DNA from: Sediminibacterium ginsengisoli
Lineage (GTDB): Bacteria > Bacteroidota > Bacteroidia > Chitinophagales > Chitinophagaceae
Length of the DNA stretch: 17,533 nucleotides
NCBI GenBank assembly: GCA_945860335.1
Contig: CAMAQW010000015.1
Coordinates: 1 to 17,533, forward strand
Reading direction: 5' to 3'
Part shown: positions 1 through 7,305 of the stretch, in pieces
Position numbering within the stretch: position 1 is the first letter of the stretch
How the letters are laid out: each line of letters opens with the position of its first letter
Made by a program: the position numbers and the translations under genes
Notes under the pieces: model-generated
The model's database searches: none
Seen by the model: only the letters and a program-made list of their open reading frames with translations
What the model was told of the DNA's origin: nothing

Positions 1-191
1 CTATCACTCTCCGCTCCTCTTAATTTAAAATTACAATGCGCAATTTCAAAATTAATACCAGCACCTTTTAATAAGTGCGCAAGTACCACACTATCTGCAC
101 CCCCGCTAACAGCAAGCACAAAATGGCCATCCTTACTACATTGAGGAAAGGTTTGAGCCCAGTGTTTATTAAACCTTGCTTGAAAGTGCAT
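1..191 (-). CDS. tilS: tRNA(Ile)-lysidine synthase, N-terminal part (truncated by window edge)
   Basis: Only the first 63 codons are inside the window. Reading leftwards from an ATG at 191-189, the protein begins MHFQARFNKHWAQ and soon reaches LAVSGGADSVVLAHLL, the SGGxDS PP-loop that binds ATP in TilS and related N-type ATP pyrophosphatases. This is followed by INFEIAHCNFKLRGAESD, matching the conserved AHxNHxLRxxES segment of TilS. The enzyme puts lysine on C34 of the CAU-anticodon tRNA-Ile, so that it reads AUA instead of AUG. The start codon lies three bases after the glnS stop, so the two genes very probably share a transcript. The C-terminal substrate-recognition domains lie outside the window. 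The family assignment is firm from the motif and its context within the protein. Confidence 0.93.
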   Translation of the reverse strand, partial: MHFQARFNKHWAQTFPQCSKDGHFVLAVSGGADSVVLAHLLKGAGINFEIAHCNFKLRGAESD

Positions 192-194
192 ATG

Positions 195-1859
195 CTATGC
201 TCCTTTTTTTACTTCTTTAGCCCAAGTATCTTTTAAACCTACAGTTCTATTAAATACAAGTTTTGTTGGCGTACTATCTTTGTCGGCACAAAAATATCCT
301 TTGCGTAAAAATTGAAAACCTACACCCATGCTATCTTTTAAAAGTGCAGGCTCAGCGTATGCATGCGGCACTACTGTTAAAGATTCTTTATTGATATAAT
401 CTTTAAAATCACCTTCGGCGTTCGCAACATCTTCTACATTAAATAAACGGTCATACAAACGAACTTCGGCAGGAATCGCATGTGCTGCACTTACCCAGTG
501 TAGTGTTCCTTTTACGTTGATACCAGATGTATCTGATCCACTCTTGCTTTCAGGAATATACGAGCAGTGAAGTTCTGTTACATTACCGTTAGCGTCTTTT
601 ACAAAATCGTCACACTTAATAATGTATGCACTTTTTAAACGTACCATTTGACCAGGCGCGAGTCTAAAATATTTTTTAGATGGCTCTTCCATAAAGTCGT
701 CACGCTCAACAAAAATTTCTTTACTAAACGGTACTTCTCTTGTACCGCCATTTGAATCTTCTGGATTATTTTCTGAATGAAGGATTTCACCCTCACCGGT
801 ATAGTTGGTGATAATTACTTTTAATGGATCAAAAACCACCATGCGGCGCACGGCTGTTTTATTTAAATCTTCACGCACACAAAATTCAAGTAAACTAATA
901 TCAATTAAGTTATCACGTTTTGCAATACCAATACGGTCACAAAACTCTCTGATAGCCACTGCAGGATAACCTCTACGGCGCATACCTGAAATGGTAGACA
1001 TGCGGGGATCATCCCAACCTGTTACATGATTTTCTTGTACCAGTTGTAACAATTTACGCTTACTCATCACCGTGTAGGTCATATTCAAACGCGCAAACTC
1101 ATATTGCTTAGATGGGAATATGGATAATCTTTCTATAAACCAGTTGTAGAGTTCTCTGTGCGGAATAAACTCTAGCGTACATACCGAGTGCGTAATATTT
1201 TCGATCGCATCACTTTGTCCATGCGCAAAATCGTACATCGGATAAATGCACCATTTGTTACCGGTGCGGTGGTGATGTGCATGTTTAATTCGGTAAATGA
1301 TTGGATCACGCATGTGCATGTTACTACTTGCTAAATCAATTTTAGCACGTAATACTTTTTCACCATCGGCGTATTTAGCAAGGCGCATGTCTTCAAAAAG
1401 TTGCAAATTTTCGGCTACGGTTCTGCTCCTAAAAATATTTGGAGTGCCGGCCTGTGTTGGCGTTCCTTTTTGCGCTGCAATTTCATCGGAACTGCTATCG
1501 TCTACATAGGCAAGGCCCATTTCAATTAAACGAACTGCAAAACCATGTATTTGATCAAAATAATTGGAAGCATATAATTCTTCGGCCCAATTAAAACCAA
1601 GCCATTTTACATCGTTTTTAATACTCTCAACATACTCCGTTTCTTCAGTCACCGGATTGGTATCATCAAAACGCAAATTGGTTTTACCACCATATTTATT
1701 TGCTAAACCAAAATTTAAACAAATACTTTTAGCGTGGCCAATATGTAAATAGCCATTTGGCTCAGGAGGAAAGCGTGTAACAATAGACTGGTATTTGCCA
1801 GCTGCTAAATCTGCCTCTACAATTTCTTCAATAAAATTTAAGCTCTGTTCTTCAGACAT
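195..1859 (-). CDS. glnS: Glutaminyl-tRNA synthetase
   Basis: A 554-residue class I aminoacyl-tRNA synthetase that charges tRNA-Gln with glutamine in the cytoplasm. The ATP-binding signature PPEPNGYLHIGHAKS is seen at residues 31-45, with HIGH at 39-42. The second signature, VMSKRKL, is the GlnRS form of KMSKS and is followed by GWDDPRMSTISGMRRRGYP. These residues and the length (the same as the E. coli enzyme) favour GlnRS over the related GluRS. The C-terminal half is the beta-barrel anticodon-binding region. The ATG at 1859-1857 leaves a normal N-terminus, and no Shine-Dalgarno sequence precedes it, as usual in Bacteroidota. A TAACTTTG -7 element lies 18 bases upstream. tilS follows three bases after the stop. 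Having a GlnRS means Gln-tRNA need not be made by amidation of Glu-tRNA-Gln. Confidence 0.98.
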   Translation of the reverse strand: MSEEQSLNFIEEIVEADLAAGKYQSIVTRFPPEPNGYLHIGHAKSICLNFGLANKYGGKTNLRFDDTNPVTEETEYVESIKNDVKWLGFNWAEELYASNYFDQIHGFAVRLIEMGLAYVDDSSSDEIAAQKGTPTQAGTPNIFRSRTVAENLQLFEDMRLAKYADGEKVLRAKIDLASSNMHMRDPIIYRIKHAHHHRTGNKWCIYPMYDFAHGQSDAIENITHSVCTLEFIPHRELYNWFIERLSIFPSKQYEFARLNMTYTVMSKRKLLQLVQENHVTGWDDPRMSTISGMRRRGYPAVAIREFCDRIGIAKRDNLIDISLLEFCVREDLNKTAVRRMVVFDPLKVIITNYTGEGEILHSENNPEDSNGGTREVPFSKEIFVERDDFMEEPSKKYFRLAPGQMVRLKSAYIIKCDDFVKDANGNVTELHCSYIPESKSGSDTSGINVKGTLHWVSAAHAIPAEVRLYDRLFNVEDVANAEGDFKDYINKESLTVVPHAYAEPALLKDSMGVGFQFLRKGYFCADKDSTPTKLVFNRTVGLKDTWAKEVKKGA

Positions 1860-1877
1860 GTATCAGTTTTTACCCTG

Positions 1878-1885
1878 CAAAGTTA
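1878..1885 (-). promoter_or_regulatory. Candidate -7 promoter element for glnS-tilS
   Basis: The minus strand reads TAACTTTG, an exact match to the Bacteroidota -7 consensus TAnnTTTG, in the 40-base gap between hutH and glnS. The glnS ATG follows 18 bases after it, which leaves a short leader of roughly a dozen bases. I see no good TTG at -33, so the call rests on the -7 element and its position. Confidence 0.5.
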
Positions 1886-1899
1886 CGCTAAAATAGGTG

Positions 1900-3393
1900 C
1901 TATAAGGTGTATGATGCTATAATTTGAGTAGCCATAACCATATCGGGGTGCATGAGCCTATCTGCGGCCACAAAAGACACCTGTTCGCGTAATGTAGCCA
2001 CCAATTTTTCGATGGGTTCGGAGCTTTTGGCAGGTCTTCTAAAATCAAGTGCTTGAGCCGCGCTCAATAATTCTATGGCGAGTACTTTTTCTACATTATT
2101 AATAACGCGTAAACATTTTGTTGCAGCGTTGGCACCCATACTTACATGGTCTTCCTGGTTATTAGACGACGAAATACTATCCACCGAAGCAGGCGTACAA
2201 AGTTGTTTGTTTTCACTCACAATGCCTGCTGCCGTGTACTGCGGAATCATAAATCCAGAATGCAGCCCTGGATCTTTTACTAAAAATAAAGGAAGCTCTC
2301 GCTGACCACTTAATAACTGATAGGTTCTACGCTCCGAAATGTTAGCTAACTCACTCATCGCAATAGCTAAATAATCGAGTGCAATAGCAAGCGGTTGTCC
2401 ATGAAAATTACCACCACTCACAATTAAATCTTCGTCCGGAAAAATATTAGGATTATCCGTTACCGAATTTATTTCACGCATAAAAATATCTAGCACATGA
2501 TTAAATGCACCAATAGAAGCACCATGCACTTGCGGTATACATCTAAACGAATACGGATCCTGAATTTGTTTGTTGGTTGATTCGGCAATGCTACTACCCG
2601 CTAAATATTCACGCATTTTTTTAGCCGTTAGCACCTGCCCTTCATGCGCCCGAATGCTATGTATTTGTGGACTTAAAGGCTCTGTGGTACAATTAAAAGC
2701 ATCAAAAGAAAGCGCTGCAATTAACTGTGCCATTTCAATTAAGTGCTCGGCTTTTTGTAAACAGTACATACCATAAGCACTCATAAATTGAGTACCATTA
2801 ATGAGTGCTAAGCCTTCTTTACTTTGTAATTTAATAGAACTCCAATTGTAGCGATCCATAATACTTGCAGTACTATGATTAACGCCATCAATCGTTACTT
2901 CACCAAGCCCTAATAGTGGTAAACTTAAATGACTCAGTGGAGATAAATCACCAGAGGCGCCAAGCGACCCCTGTGTATAAATAACAGGAAGTACCCGGTT
3001 GTTATACATTTCCAACAACCTTTTTACGGTATCAATTTGAACCCCACTATGTCCATAACTCAACGACTTAATTTTAAGCATGAGCATGAGTTTAACAATG
3101 GGATCCGGCACCTGCTCTCCTAATCCACAAGCATGAGAAACAATTAAATTGTATTGTAGCTGCTCAATTTGTGAATCGTCGATGGTAATATTTTGTAAGA
3201 AGCCAAAACCCGTATTAATACCATAATAATTTTTGTCTTTTTGGGCCATTTTTTGATCCAAATAAGCACGGCAAGCTGTTATTTTATTATGCGCATCAAA
3301 TGTGATGGACACATCTTGATTATGGGCTAAAAGATTTTTAACCTGGCTAAAATGAAGCCATTTTTGATCCAATGGCAGGTAATTATAACTCAC
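1900..3393 (-). CDS. hutH: Histidine ammonia-lyase
   Basis: A 497-residue member of the MIO-dependent aromatic amino acid lyases. It should deaminate L-histidine to trans-urocanate, the first step of histidine breakdown. The Ala146-Ser147-Gly148 triad that cyclises to the MIO cofactor sits in GSLGASGDLSPL. Tyr57 in YYGINTGFG is the likely catalytic base. The selectivity pair is Ser86-His87 (LIVSHACG), the pattern of histidine lyases rather than of tyrosine or phenylalanine lyases. NNQEDHVSMGANA near the C-terminus is also typical of HutH. The start is GTG at 3393-3391; reading upstream in frame, a TAA comes before any ATG. No hutU, hutI or hutG is nearby, so the gene stands alone here. A role in making an aryl-polyene or cinnamate-type product cannot be excluded, but the Ser-His pair argues against it. 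Confidence 0.93.
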   Translation of the reverse strand: MSYNYLPLDQKWLHFSQVKNLLAHNQDVSITFDAHNKITACRAYLDQKMAQKDKNYYGINTGFGFLQNITIDDSQIEQLQYNLIVSHACGLGEQVPDPIVKLMLMLKIKSLSYGHSGVQIDTVKRLLEMYNNRVLPVIYTQGSLGASGDLSPLSHLSLPLLGLGEVTIDGVNHSTASIMDRYNWSSIKLQSKEGLALINGTQFMSAYGMYCLQKAEHLIEMAQLIAALSFDAFNCTTEPLSPQIHSIRAHEGQVLTAKKMREYLAGSSIAESTNKQIQDPYSFRCIPQVHGASIGAFNHVLDIFMREINSVTDNPNIFPDEDLIVSGGNFHGQPLAIALDYLAIAMSELANISERRTYQLLSGQRELPLFLVKDPGLHSGFMIPQYTAAGIVSENKQLCTPASVDSISSSNNQEDHVSMGANAATKCLRVINNVEKVLAIELLSAAQALDFRRPAKSSEPIEKLVATLREQVSFVAADRLMHPDMVMATQIIASYTL

Positions 3394-3409
3394 AAGTTGG
3401 CGTTTGATG

Positions 3410-3417
3410 CAAAGTAA
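3410..3417 (-). promoter_or_regulatory. Weak candidate -7 element for hutH
   Basis: The minus strand reads TTACTTTG, seven of eight positions of TAnnTTTG, 16 bases upstream of the hutH GTG start. It lacks a proper TTG at -33; TTA occurs about 21 bases upstream. It lies in the divergent region between hutH and tRNA-Arg. Confidence 0.28.
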
Positions 3418-3476
3418 AGACTTTTAGAAAAACGAGGCTAACTTATTAGGATGTAACGTTATTTGATTGAATTCTT

Positions 3477-3507
3477 TTGAAATTATGGCCATTTTTTCTT
3501 TATTTTG
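3477..3507 (+). promoter_or_regulatory. Candidate promoter of tRNA-Arg
   Basis: TTG at 3477-3479 and TTATTTTG at 3500-3507 are separated by 20 bases, close to the Bacteroidota arrangement of TTG, about 19-21 bases, then TAnnTTTG. The -7 box matches seven of eight positions. Transcription would begin around 3512-3514, about ten bases before the mature tRNA 5' end. Confidence 0.45.
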
Positions 3508-3521
3508 CGCCACTCTAATAA

Positions 3522-3595
3522 GGACCGGTAGCTCAGCTGGATAGAGCAACTGCCTTCTAAGCAGTAGGTCATTGGTTCGAATCCAATCCGGTTCA
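3522..3595 (+). tRNA. tRNA-Arg (anticodon TCT)
   Basis: The sequence folds into a complete cloverleaf. The acceptor stem GGACCGG pairs with CCGGTTC, with one G-T wobble, and is followed by discriminator A at 3595. The D arm begins GCTC with an AGCTGG loop. The anticodon stem ACTGC/GCAGT closes the loop CTTCTAA, giving anticodon TCT, which reads AGA arginine codons. The T arm is ATTGG-TTCGAAT-CCAAT. The 3' CCA is not encoded (CA follows the discriminator directly), so it must be added by nucleotidyltransferase. The gene has its own candidate promoter and a strong terminator two bases downstream, and so looks monocistronic. Confidence 0.97.
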
Positions 3596-3596
3596 C

Positions 3597-3628
3597 AAAG
3601 CCCCAAACACCTATTTTTGGGGCTTTTT
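3597..3628 (+). terminator. Intrinsic terminator after tRNA-Arg
   Basis: An 11-bp perfect stem, AAAGCCCCAAA (3597-3607) with TTTGGGGCTTT (3616-3626), closes an 8-base loop and runs into a T tract ending at 3628. It separates the tRNA transcript from the secreted-protein gene that starts at 3679. Because the arms are flanked by A and T tracts it could in principle also stop minus-strand transcription. Confidence 0.9.
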
Positions 3629-3678
3629 CATGCCATTTACACCCCAATTCCCATTTATTTTCCCGACATTTACAAGGT

Positions 3679-5841
3679 ATGCGATCCGCCCGTACCTACT
3701 TCTTATTGAGTTGTTTATCTCTATTTATTGGGGTATGTCAGGTATTGGGGCAAGGCTGCCCACCAAATATTGGTTTTGAAACCGGAAATTTAGGCAGTTG
3801 GGACGCTTTTGATGGATCTATTTCCCGCGCCAATGGAGCCTTAAATATGACACTTGGAAGCGCGCAAGATGGCAAACACACCATCATTTCCAATTTCCCT
3901 GGCACTACCGCCAAAGACTATTACGGCGGTTTCCCTACAAGCTGCCCAAATGGAAGCGGCTATTCGTTAAAACTTGGTAATGACCAAACTCAAGCAGAAG
4001 CACAAGGGGTTTCCTATACTTTCACCGTTCCTTCCACCGAAGGTGATTATAGTATCATTTACAACTACGCTGTTGTATTTGAAAACCCTGCTGGACATCA
4101 AGATTGGGAGCAACCAAAATTTATGGTTAAGGTGTTTAACGTTACCGATAATAAATATGAAACCTGCGGTGCTTTCGAATTTATTTCGGCACCCAACTTA
4201 CCGGGCTTTAAAGAATCAACCGTAAAAAGAGCGGTCTTCTATAAAGAATGGGCCCCCATTACTTTAAAACTTCCAGGATATCAGGGTAAAACCTTAAGGC
4301 TAGAATTTACAACCAACGATTGCTCGAGAGGTGGTCATTTTGGGTATGCATATTTAGATGTGAATGACAATTGCACAACGCCCGTTACAGGCAATGTTTT
4401 TTGTACCAATATTACTGGACTCAATTTAACAGCACCTTATGGCTTTGCAGATTATAAGTGGTACACCGATGACTTTTCTAAATTATTAGGTACCGATGTT
4501 ATACTTACTATTTCGCCAGCACCTCCCCCAAAAACTAGATTAGCCCTCGTTATTACACCCTACCCCAATCAAGGTTGTTTAGATACTTTATATACCACAA
4601 TTGTAAAATCTTTGGACCCCTATGTTTTTAAATTAGCAGACAGTGTTGTTGCATGTCAAAACAAAGGCGCCGATGTTACAGATAGTATTGTAACAGCTGG
4701 TAGTAGCCCCGGATTAAAATTAAGTTACTTTAATAGCCCTACTAGCGGTGATTTTGTAACGTCACCAAAAGCAATTGAAAAATCGGGTTTGATTTATGTA
4801 AAAGCAACCAATAGTGCAGGTTGCGCCGACACCAAACCATTACAAGTAACAGTGCATCCAAATCCAACATTAATCATCAAGCAACCAGCAGCTGCATGTA
4901 TTCCTGAAACAATAAATATCACAGATACCAATTACACAAGTGGCAATGACCCTAATTTAAAATACACGTATTGGCAAGATGCACTTGCAAAAACACCTGT
5001 AATCAATCCTACAAAAATTGCACAAACCGGCAACTACTTTGTTTTAGGTACCAGCCAATTTGGATGTAGTAACATCGTACCCATCAACACGAGTATTAGC
5101 GCCCCACCAAATACATCTGTTACCAATTATACGGCCTGCGGCAGCATTCCACTCGATAGTATAACACCAACCAAAGGAACTGACCCTAGTGCTAGCTTTA
5201 ATTACTTTTTTGATAGTACTGCTTTACAATCTATGCCAGGCAATCACCGGTTTACAAGCAGCTCCAATTATTTTATCAAATTTACCGCACCAGCAGGATG
5301 TAGTGTTATCAAAAAAGCGAGTGTTACTATTAATAATTATCCCAATTTTATAGTTACACAACCAGCCCCTGTAAAAATTCCAGTCACAATAGATATTACG
5401 ACTATTCCACCACCCTCTAGTAATTGGGTGTACAGTTATTGGCAAGACTCTTTGTGCACCACTCCATTACTCCAACCAAAAAGAGTATTAGCAACCGGAA
5501 AATATTTTATTAAAGCCACCACACCTATTGGATGCGCGCAGGTGCAAACAATTAATGCAGTTGTTAATGACGCAGATATCAATCCACCCAATGCATTTTC
5601 GCCCAATAGTGATGGCATCAATGATACATGGAGTATTCCCCTATTAGATTATTACCCCAATTGCACAGTTATTGTATTTAACAGAACCGGTCAACAAGTA
5701 TTTAGCTCCAGCGGTTATAGTAAAAATTGGGATGGCAAATCAAAAAATAAAACAACCTTACCTTTAGGTGTATATTATTACGTCATTAAATTATCAGGCA
5801 AACATCAAGCATTTGCCGGCAGTGTTAGTATTTTTTACTAA
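3679..5841 (+). CDS. Secreted Ig-repeat protein with gliding-motility/T9SS C-terminal domain
   Basis: A 720-residue exported protein. Residues 1-25 form a Sec signal peptide (basic MRSAR, hydrophobic core, cleavage near VLGQG). Residues of about 27-232 resemble the beta-jelly-roll domain seen in large gliding-associated proteins, with NIGFETGNLGSWDAF, EQPKFMVKV and DCSRGGHFGYAYLD. From about 310 to 633 there are four Ig-like units of about 80 residues; the second and fourth share YWQD, a TGxYF strand and a GC pair. Residues 635-720 are a CHU_C / type B type IX secretion sorting domain, starting NAFSPNSDGINDTWSIP and ending with GVYYYVIKL and FAGSVSIFY. It is therefore probably carried across the outer membrane by the T9SS and released or surface-bound. 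I see no catalytic motif; adhesion is plausible but inferred. ung begins six bases after its stop. No clear promoter is visible in the 50 bases after the tRNA terminator. Confidence 0.9.
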   Translation: MRSARTYFLLSCLSLFIGVCQVLGQGCPPNIGFETGNLGSWDAFDGSISRANGALNMTLGSAQDGKHTIISNFPGTTAKDYYGGFPTSCPNGSGYSLKLGNDQTQAEAQGVSYTFTVPSTEGDYSIIYNYAVVFENPAGHQDWEQPKFMVKVFNVTDNKYETCGAFEFISAPNLPGFKESTVKRAVFYKEWAPITLKLPGYQGKTLRLEFTTNDCSRGGHFGYAYLDVNDNCTTPVTGNVFCTNITGLNLTAPYGFADYKWYTDDFSKLLGTDVILTISPAPPPKTRLALVITPYPNQGCLDTLYTTIVKSLDPYVFKLADSVVACQNKGADVTDSIVTAGSSPGLKLSYFNSPTSGDFVTSPKAIEKSGLIYVKATNSAGCADTKPLQVTVHPNPTLIIKQPAAACIPETINITDTNYTSGNDPNLKYTYWQDALAKTPVINPTKIAQTGNYFVLGTSQFGCSNIVPINTSISAPPNTSVTNYTACGSIPLDSITPTKGTDPSASFNYFFDSTALQSMPGNHRFTSSSNYFIKFTAPAGCSVIKKASVTINNYPNFIVTQPAPVKIPVTIDITTIPPPSSNWVYSYWQDSLCTTPLLQPKRVLATGKYFIKATTPIGCAQVQTINAVVNDADINPPNAFSPNSDGINDTWSIPLLDYYPNCTVIVFNRTGQQVFSSSGYSKNWDGKSKNKTTLPLGVYYYVIKLSGKHQAFAGSVSIFY

Positions 5842-5847
5842 ATCATT

Positions 5848-6519
5848 ATGGAAGTAAAAATTGAAGCATCTTGGAAAGAAGTATTAAGCAACGTTTTTAA
5901 ATCATCGTACTTTTTACAAACAGCGGCACATATAAAAACAGAACTTGCTACTGGCGCAAAAATATTTCCAGCAGGCAACAATATATTTAACGCATTTAAT
6001 CAAACCACTTTTGAAAATGTAAAAGTGGTAATATTAGGCCAAGACCCTTACCACGGAAGCGGTCAGGCTATGGGTCTCAGCTTTTCTGTACCAAAGGGCG
6101 TAAAACCACCACCCTCACTCGTTAATATTTTTAAAGAATTAAAATCTGATATTGGGTTACCCATACCAACAAATGGAGATCTAACCCCCTGGGCTAAACA
6201 AGGTGTCCTTTTATTAAATGCGGTACTTACGGTCCGAGAAAATGAGCCCGCTAGTCATGCAAAAATTGGATGGATGCATTTTACAGACGCCGTGATTAAA
6301 AAAATATCAGATGAAAAAAAAGGGATTGTGTTTTTATTGTGGGGTAAGTTTGCTGAACAAAAACAAATCCTAATTGATGAAACCAAACACTTTGTTTTAA
6401 AAGCAGCGCACCCATCACCTTTTAGTGCAGACAAAGGATTTTTTGGTTGTAAACATTTTAGCAAAACAAATGAACTACTTGCAAAACAAGGACTTCAAGT
6501 CATTGACTGGCATATTTAA
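5848..6519 (+). CDS. ung: Uracil-DNA glycosylase, family 1
   Basis: A 223-residue cytosolic DNA repair enzyme that removes uracil from DNA left by cytosine deamination or dUTP misincorporation, starting base-excision repair. The water-activating motif GQDPYHG is at residues 64-70, with catalytic Asp66. The other active-site motif, AAHPSPFS, occurs near residue 190 and carries the conserved His, followed by GFFGCKHFSKTN, the leucine/intercalation-loop region. LLLNAVLTVRENEPASHA matches the conserved uracil-pocket segment, including the Asn that reads uracil. Length is typical of the family. It lies six bases after the secreted-protein gene and nine bases before the acyltransferase gene, so it is probably transcribed with both. 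The functions of the three do not obviously connect. Confidence 0.97.
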   Translation: MEVKIEASWKEVLSNVFKSSYFLQTAAHIKTELATGAKIFPAGNNIFNAFNQTTFENVKVVILGQDPYHGSGQAMGLSFSVPKGVKPPPSLVNIFKELKSDIGLPIPTNGDLTPWAKQGVLLLNAVLTVRENEPASHAKIGWMHFTDAVIKKISDEKKGIVFLLWGKFAEQKQILIDETKHFVLKAAHPSPFSADKGFFGCKHFSKTNELLAKQGLQVIDWHI

Positions 6520-6528
6520 ATTAAGAAC

Positions 6529-7305
6529 ATGAGTGAACCGATACATAAAATATCAACAATACAATTAATTGCTGGAAGAGTTTTGGCAGTATGGGCGATT
6601 ATCATATTTATACATTCCATGTTTGTGGCTATCTTTTTTTTACTACCCTGCTTTTTTTTAGCGGAACCACATGTTGCCATACTGCACAGAAAAGTAACAC
6701 AGGCTTGGATGCGATTTTTCTTATTTTTTATTGGCTGCCGCATAAAAATTAAAGGCGCTCATCATTTTGTAAAAGGAGAAAACTATGTCTTGGTATGCAA
6801 CCACAACTCACTAATGGATGTTCCGGTGAGTACCCCCTTTATGCCAAGGGCCAACAAAACAATTGCAAAAGTTAGTTTTTCTAAGGTACCCGTTTTTGGT
6901 TGGGTGTATAAATTTGGTAGCGTTTTAGTAGACCGTAGAAGTGACCAAAGCCGAAGACAAAGTTATGAAGAGATGAAAGCCGTTTTAGCCGTAGGTCTAG
7001 ATATGCTCATTTATCCCGAAGGCACGAGAAATAGAACCGGTGATCCACTCAAAAGTTTTTATGACGGCGCCTTTAGATTAGCTGTAGATACGCAAAAGCG
7101 TATCATCCCTACCATTCTATTTAATTCAAAAAACATATTACCACCTAGCCCTAGCTTTTGTTTAATGCCCGGTAAAATTGAAATGCATTTTTTGCCCCCC
7201 GTAAATGTTGTAGGTAAAACAAGTAAGGAAGTAAAGGAGGAAGTATATGACCTGATGTGGAACTATTACGCCAAAAACCAGCAGTTATTAGAAGGAAGAA
7301 TTTGA
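6529..7305 (+). CDS. plsC: 1-acyl-sn-glycerol-3-phosphate acyltransferase (PlsC family)
   Basis: A 258-residue inner-membrane-associated acyltransferase, expected to add the second acyl chain to lysophosphatidic acid and so make phosphatidic acid. An N-terminal hydrophobic segment (about residues 16-45) anchors it. The catalytic HX4D motif is NHNSLMD, with His92 and Asp97. The substrate-binding motif YPEGTRNR has Glu164-Gly-Thr-Arg. A PxxGW-type segment, KVPVFGWVYKFGSVLVDRR, supplies the intermediate family motif. Members of this family can also act on ornithine lipids or lipid A precursors, so the exact acyl acceptor is inferred. The gene follows ung by nine bases. Its last 18 bases overlap the convergent lptD gene, so the final codons of both are read from the same DNA. 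Confidence 0.9.
   Translation: MSEPIHKISTIQLIAGRVLAVWAIIIFIHSMFVAIFFLLPCFFLAEPHVAILHRKVTQAWMRFFLFFIGCRIKIKGAHHFVKGENYVLVCNHNSLMDVPVSTPFMPRANKTIAKVSFSKVPVFGWVYKFGSVLVDRRSDQSRRQSYEEMKAVLAVGLDMLIYPEGTRNRTGDPLKSFYDGAFRLAVDTQKRIIPTILFNSKNILPPSPSFCLMPGKIEMHFLPPVNVVGKTSKEVKEEVYDLMWNYYAKNQQLLEGRI

Noticed and set aside
3424..3606. 60-residue minus-strand ORF containing DWIRTNDLLLRRQLLYPAEL
   Set aside because: It is the reverse strand of tRNA-Arg. This peptide is a familiar false protein in databases, made by calling ORFs antisense to tRNA genes.
3522..3680. tRNA-Arg 3' end as an integration site for a mobile element
   Set aside because: No integrase and no repeat of the tRNA 3' end is visible downstream; the next gene is followed by housekeeping genes.
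4600..5580. Tandem repeats as a possible CRISPR or DNA-level repeat array
   Set aside because: The repetition is at the protein level (Ig-like units of about 80 residues); the DNA copies are diverged and lie in one open frame.
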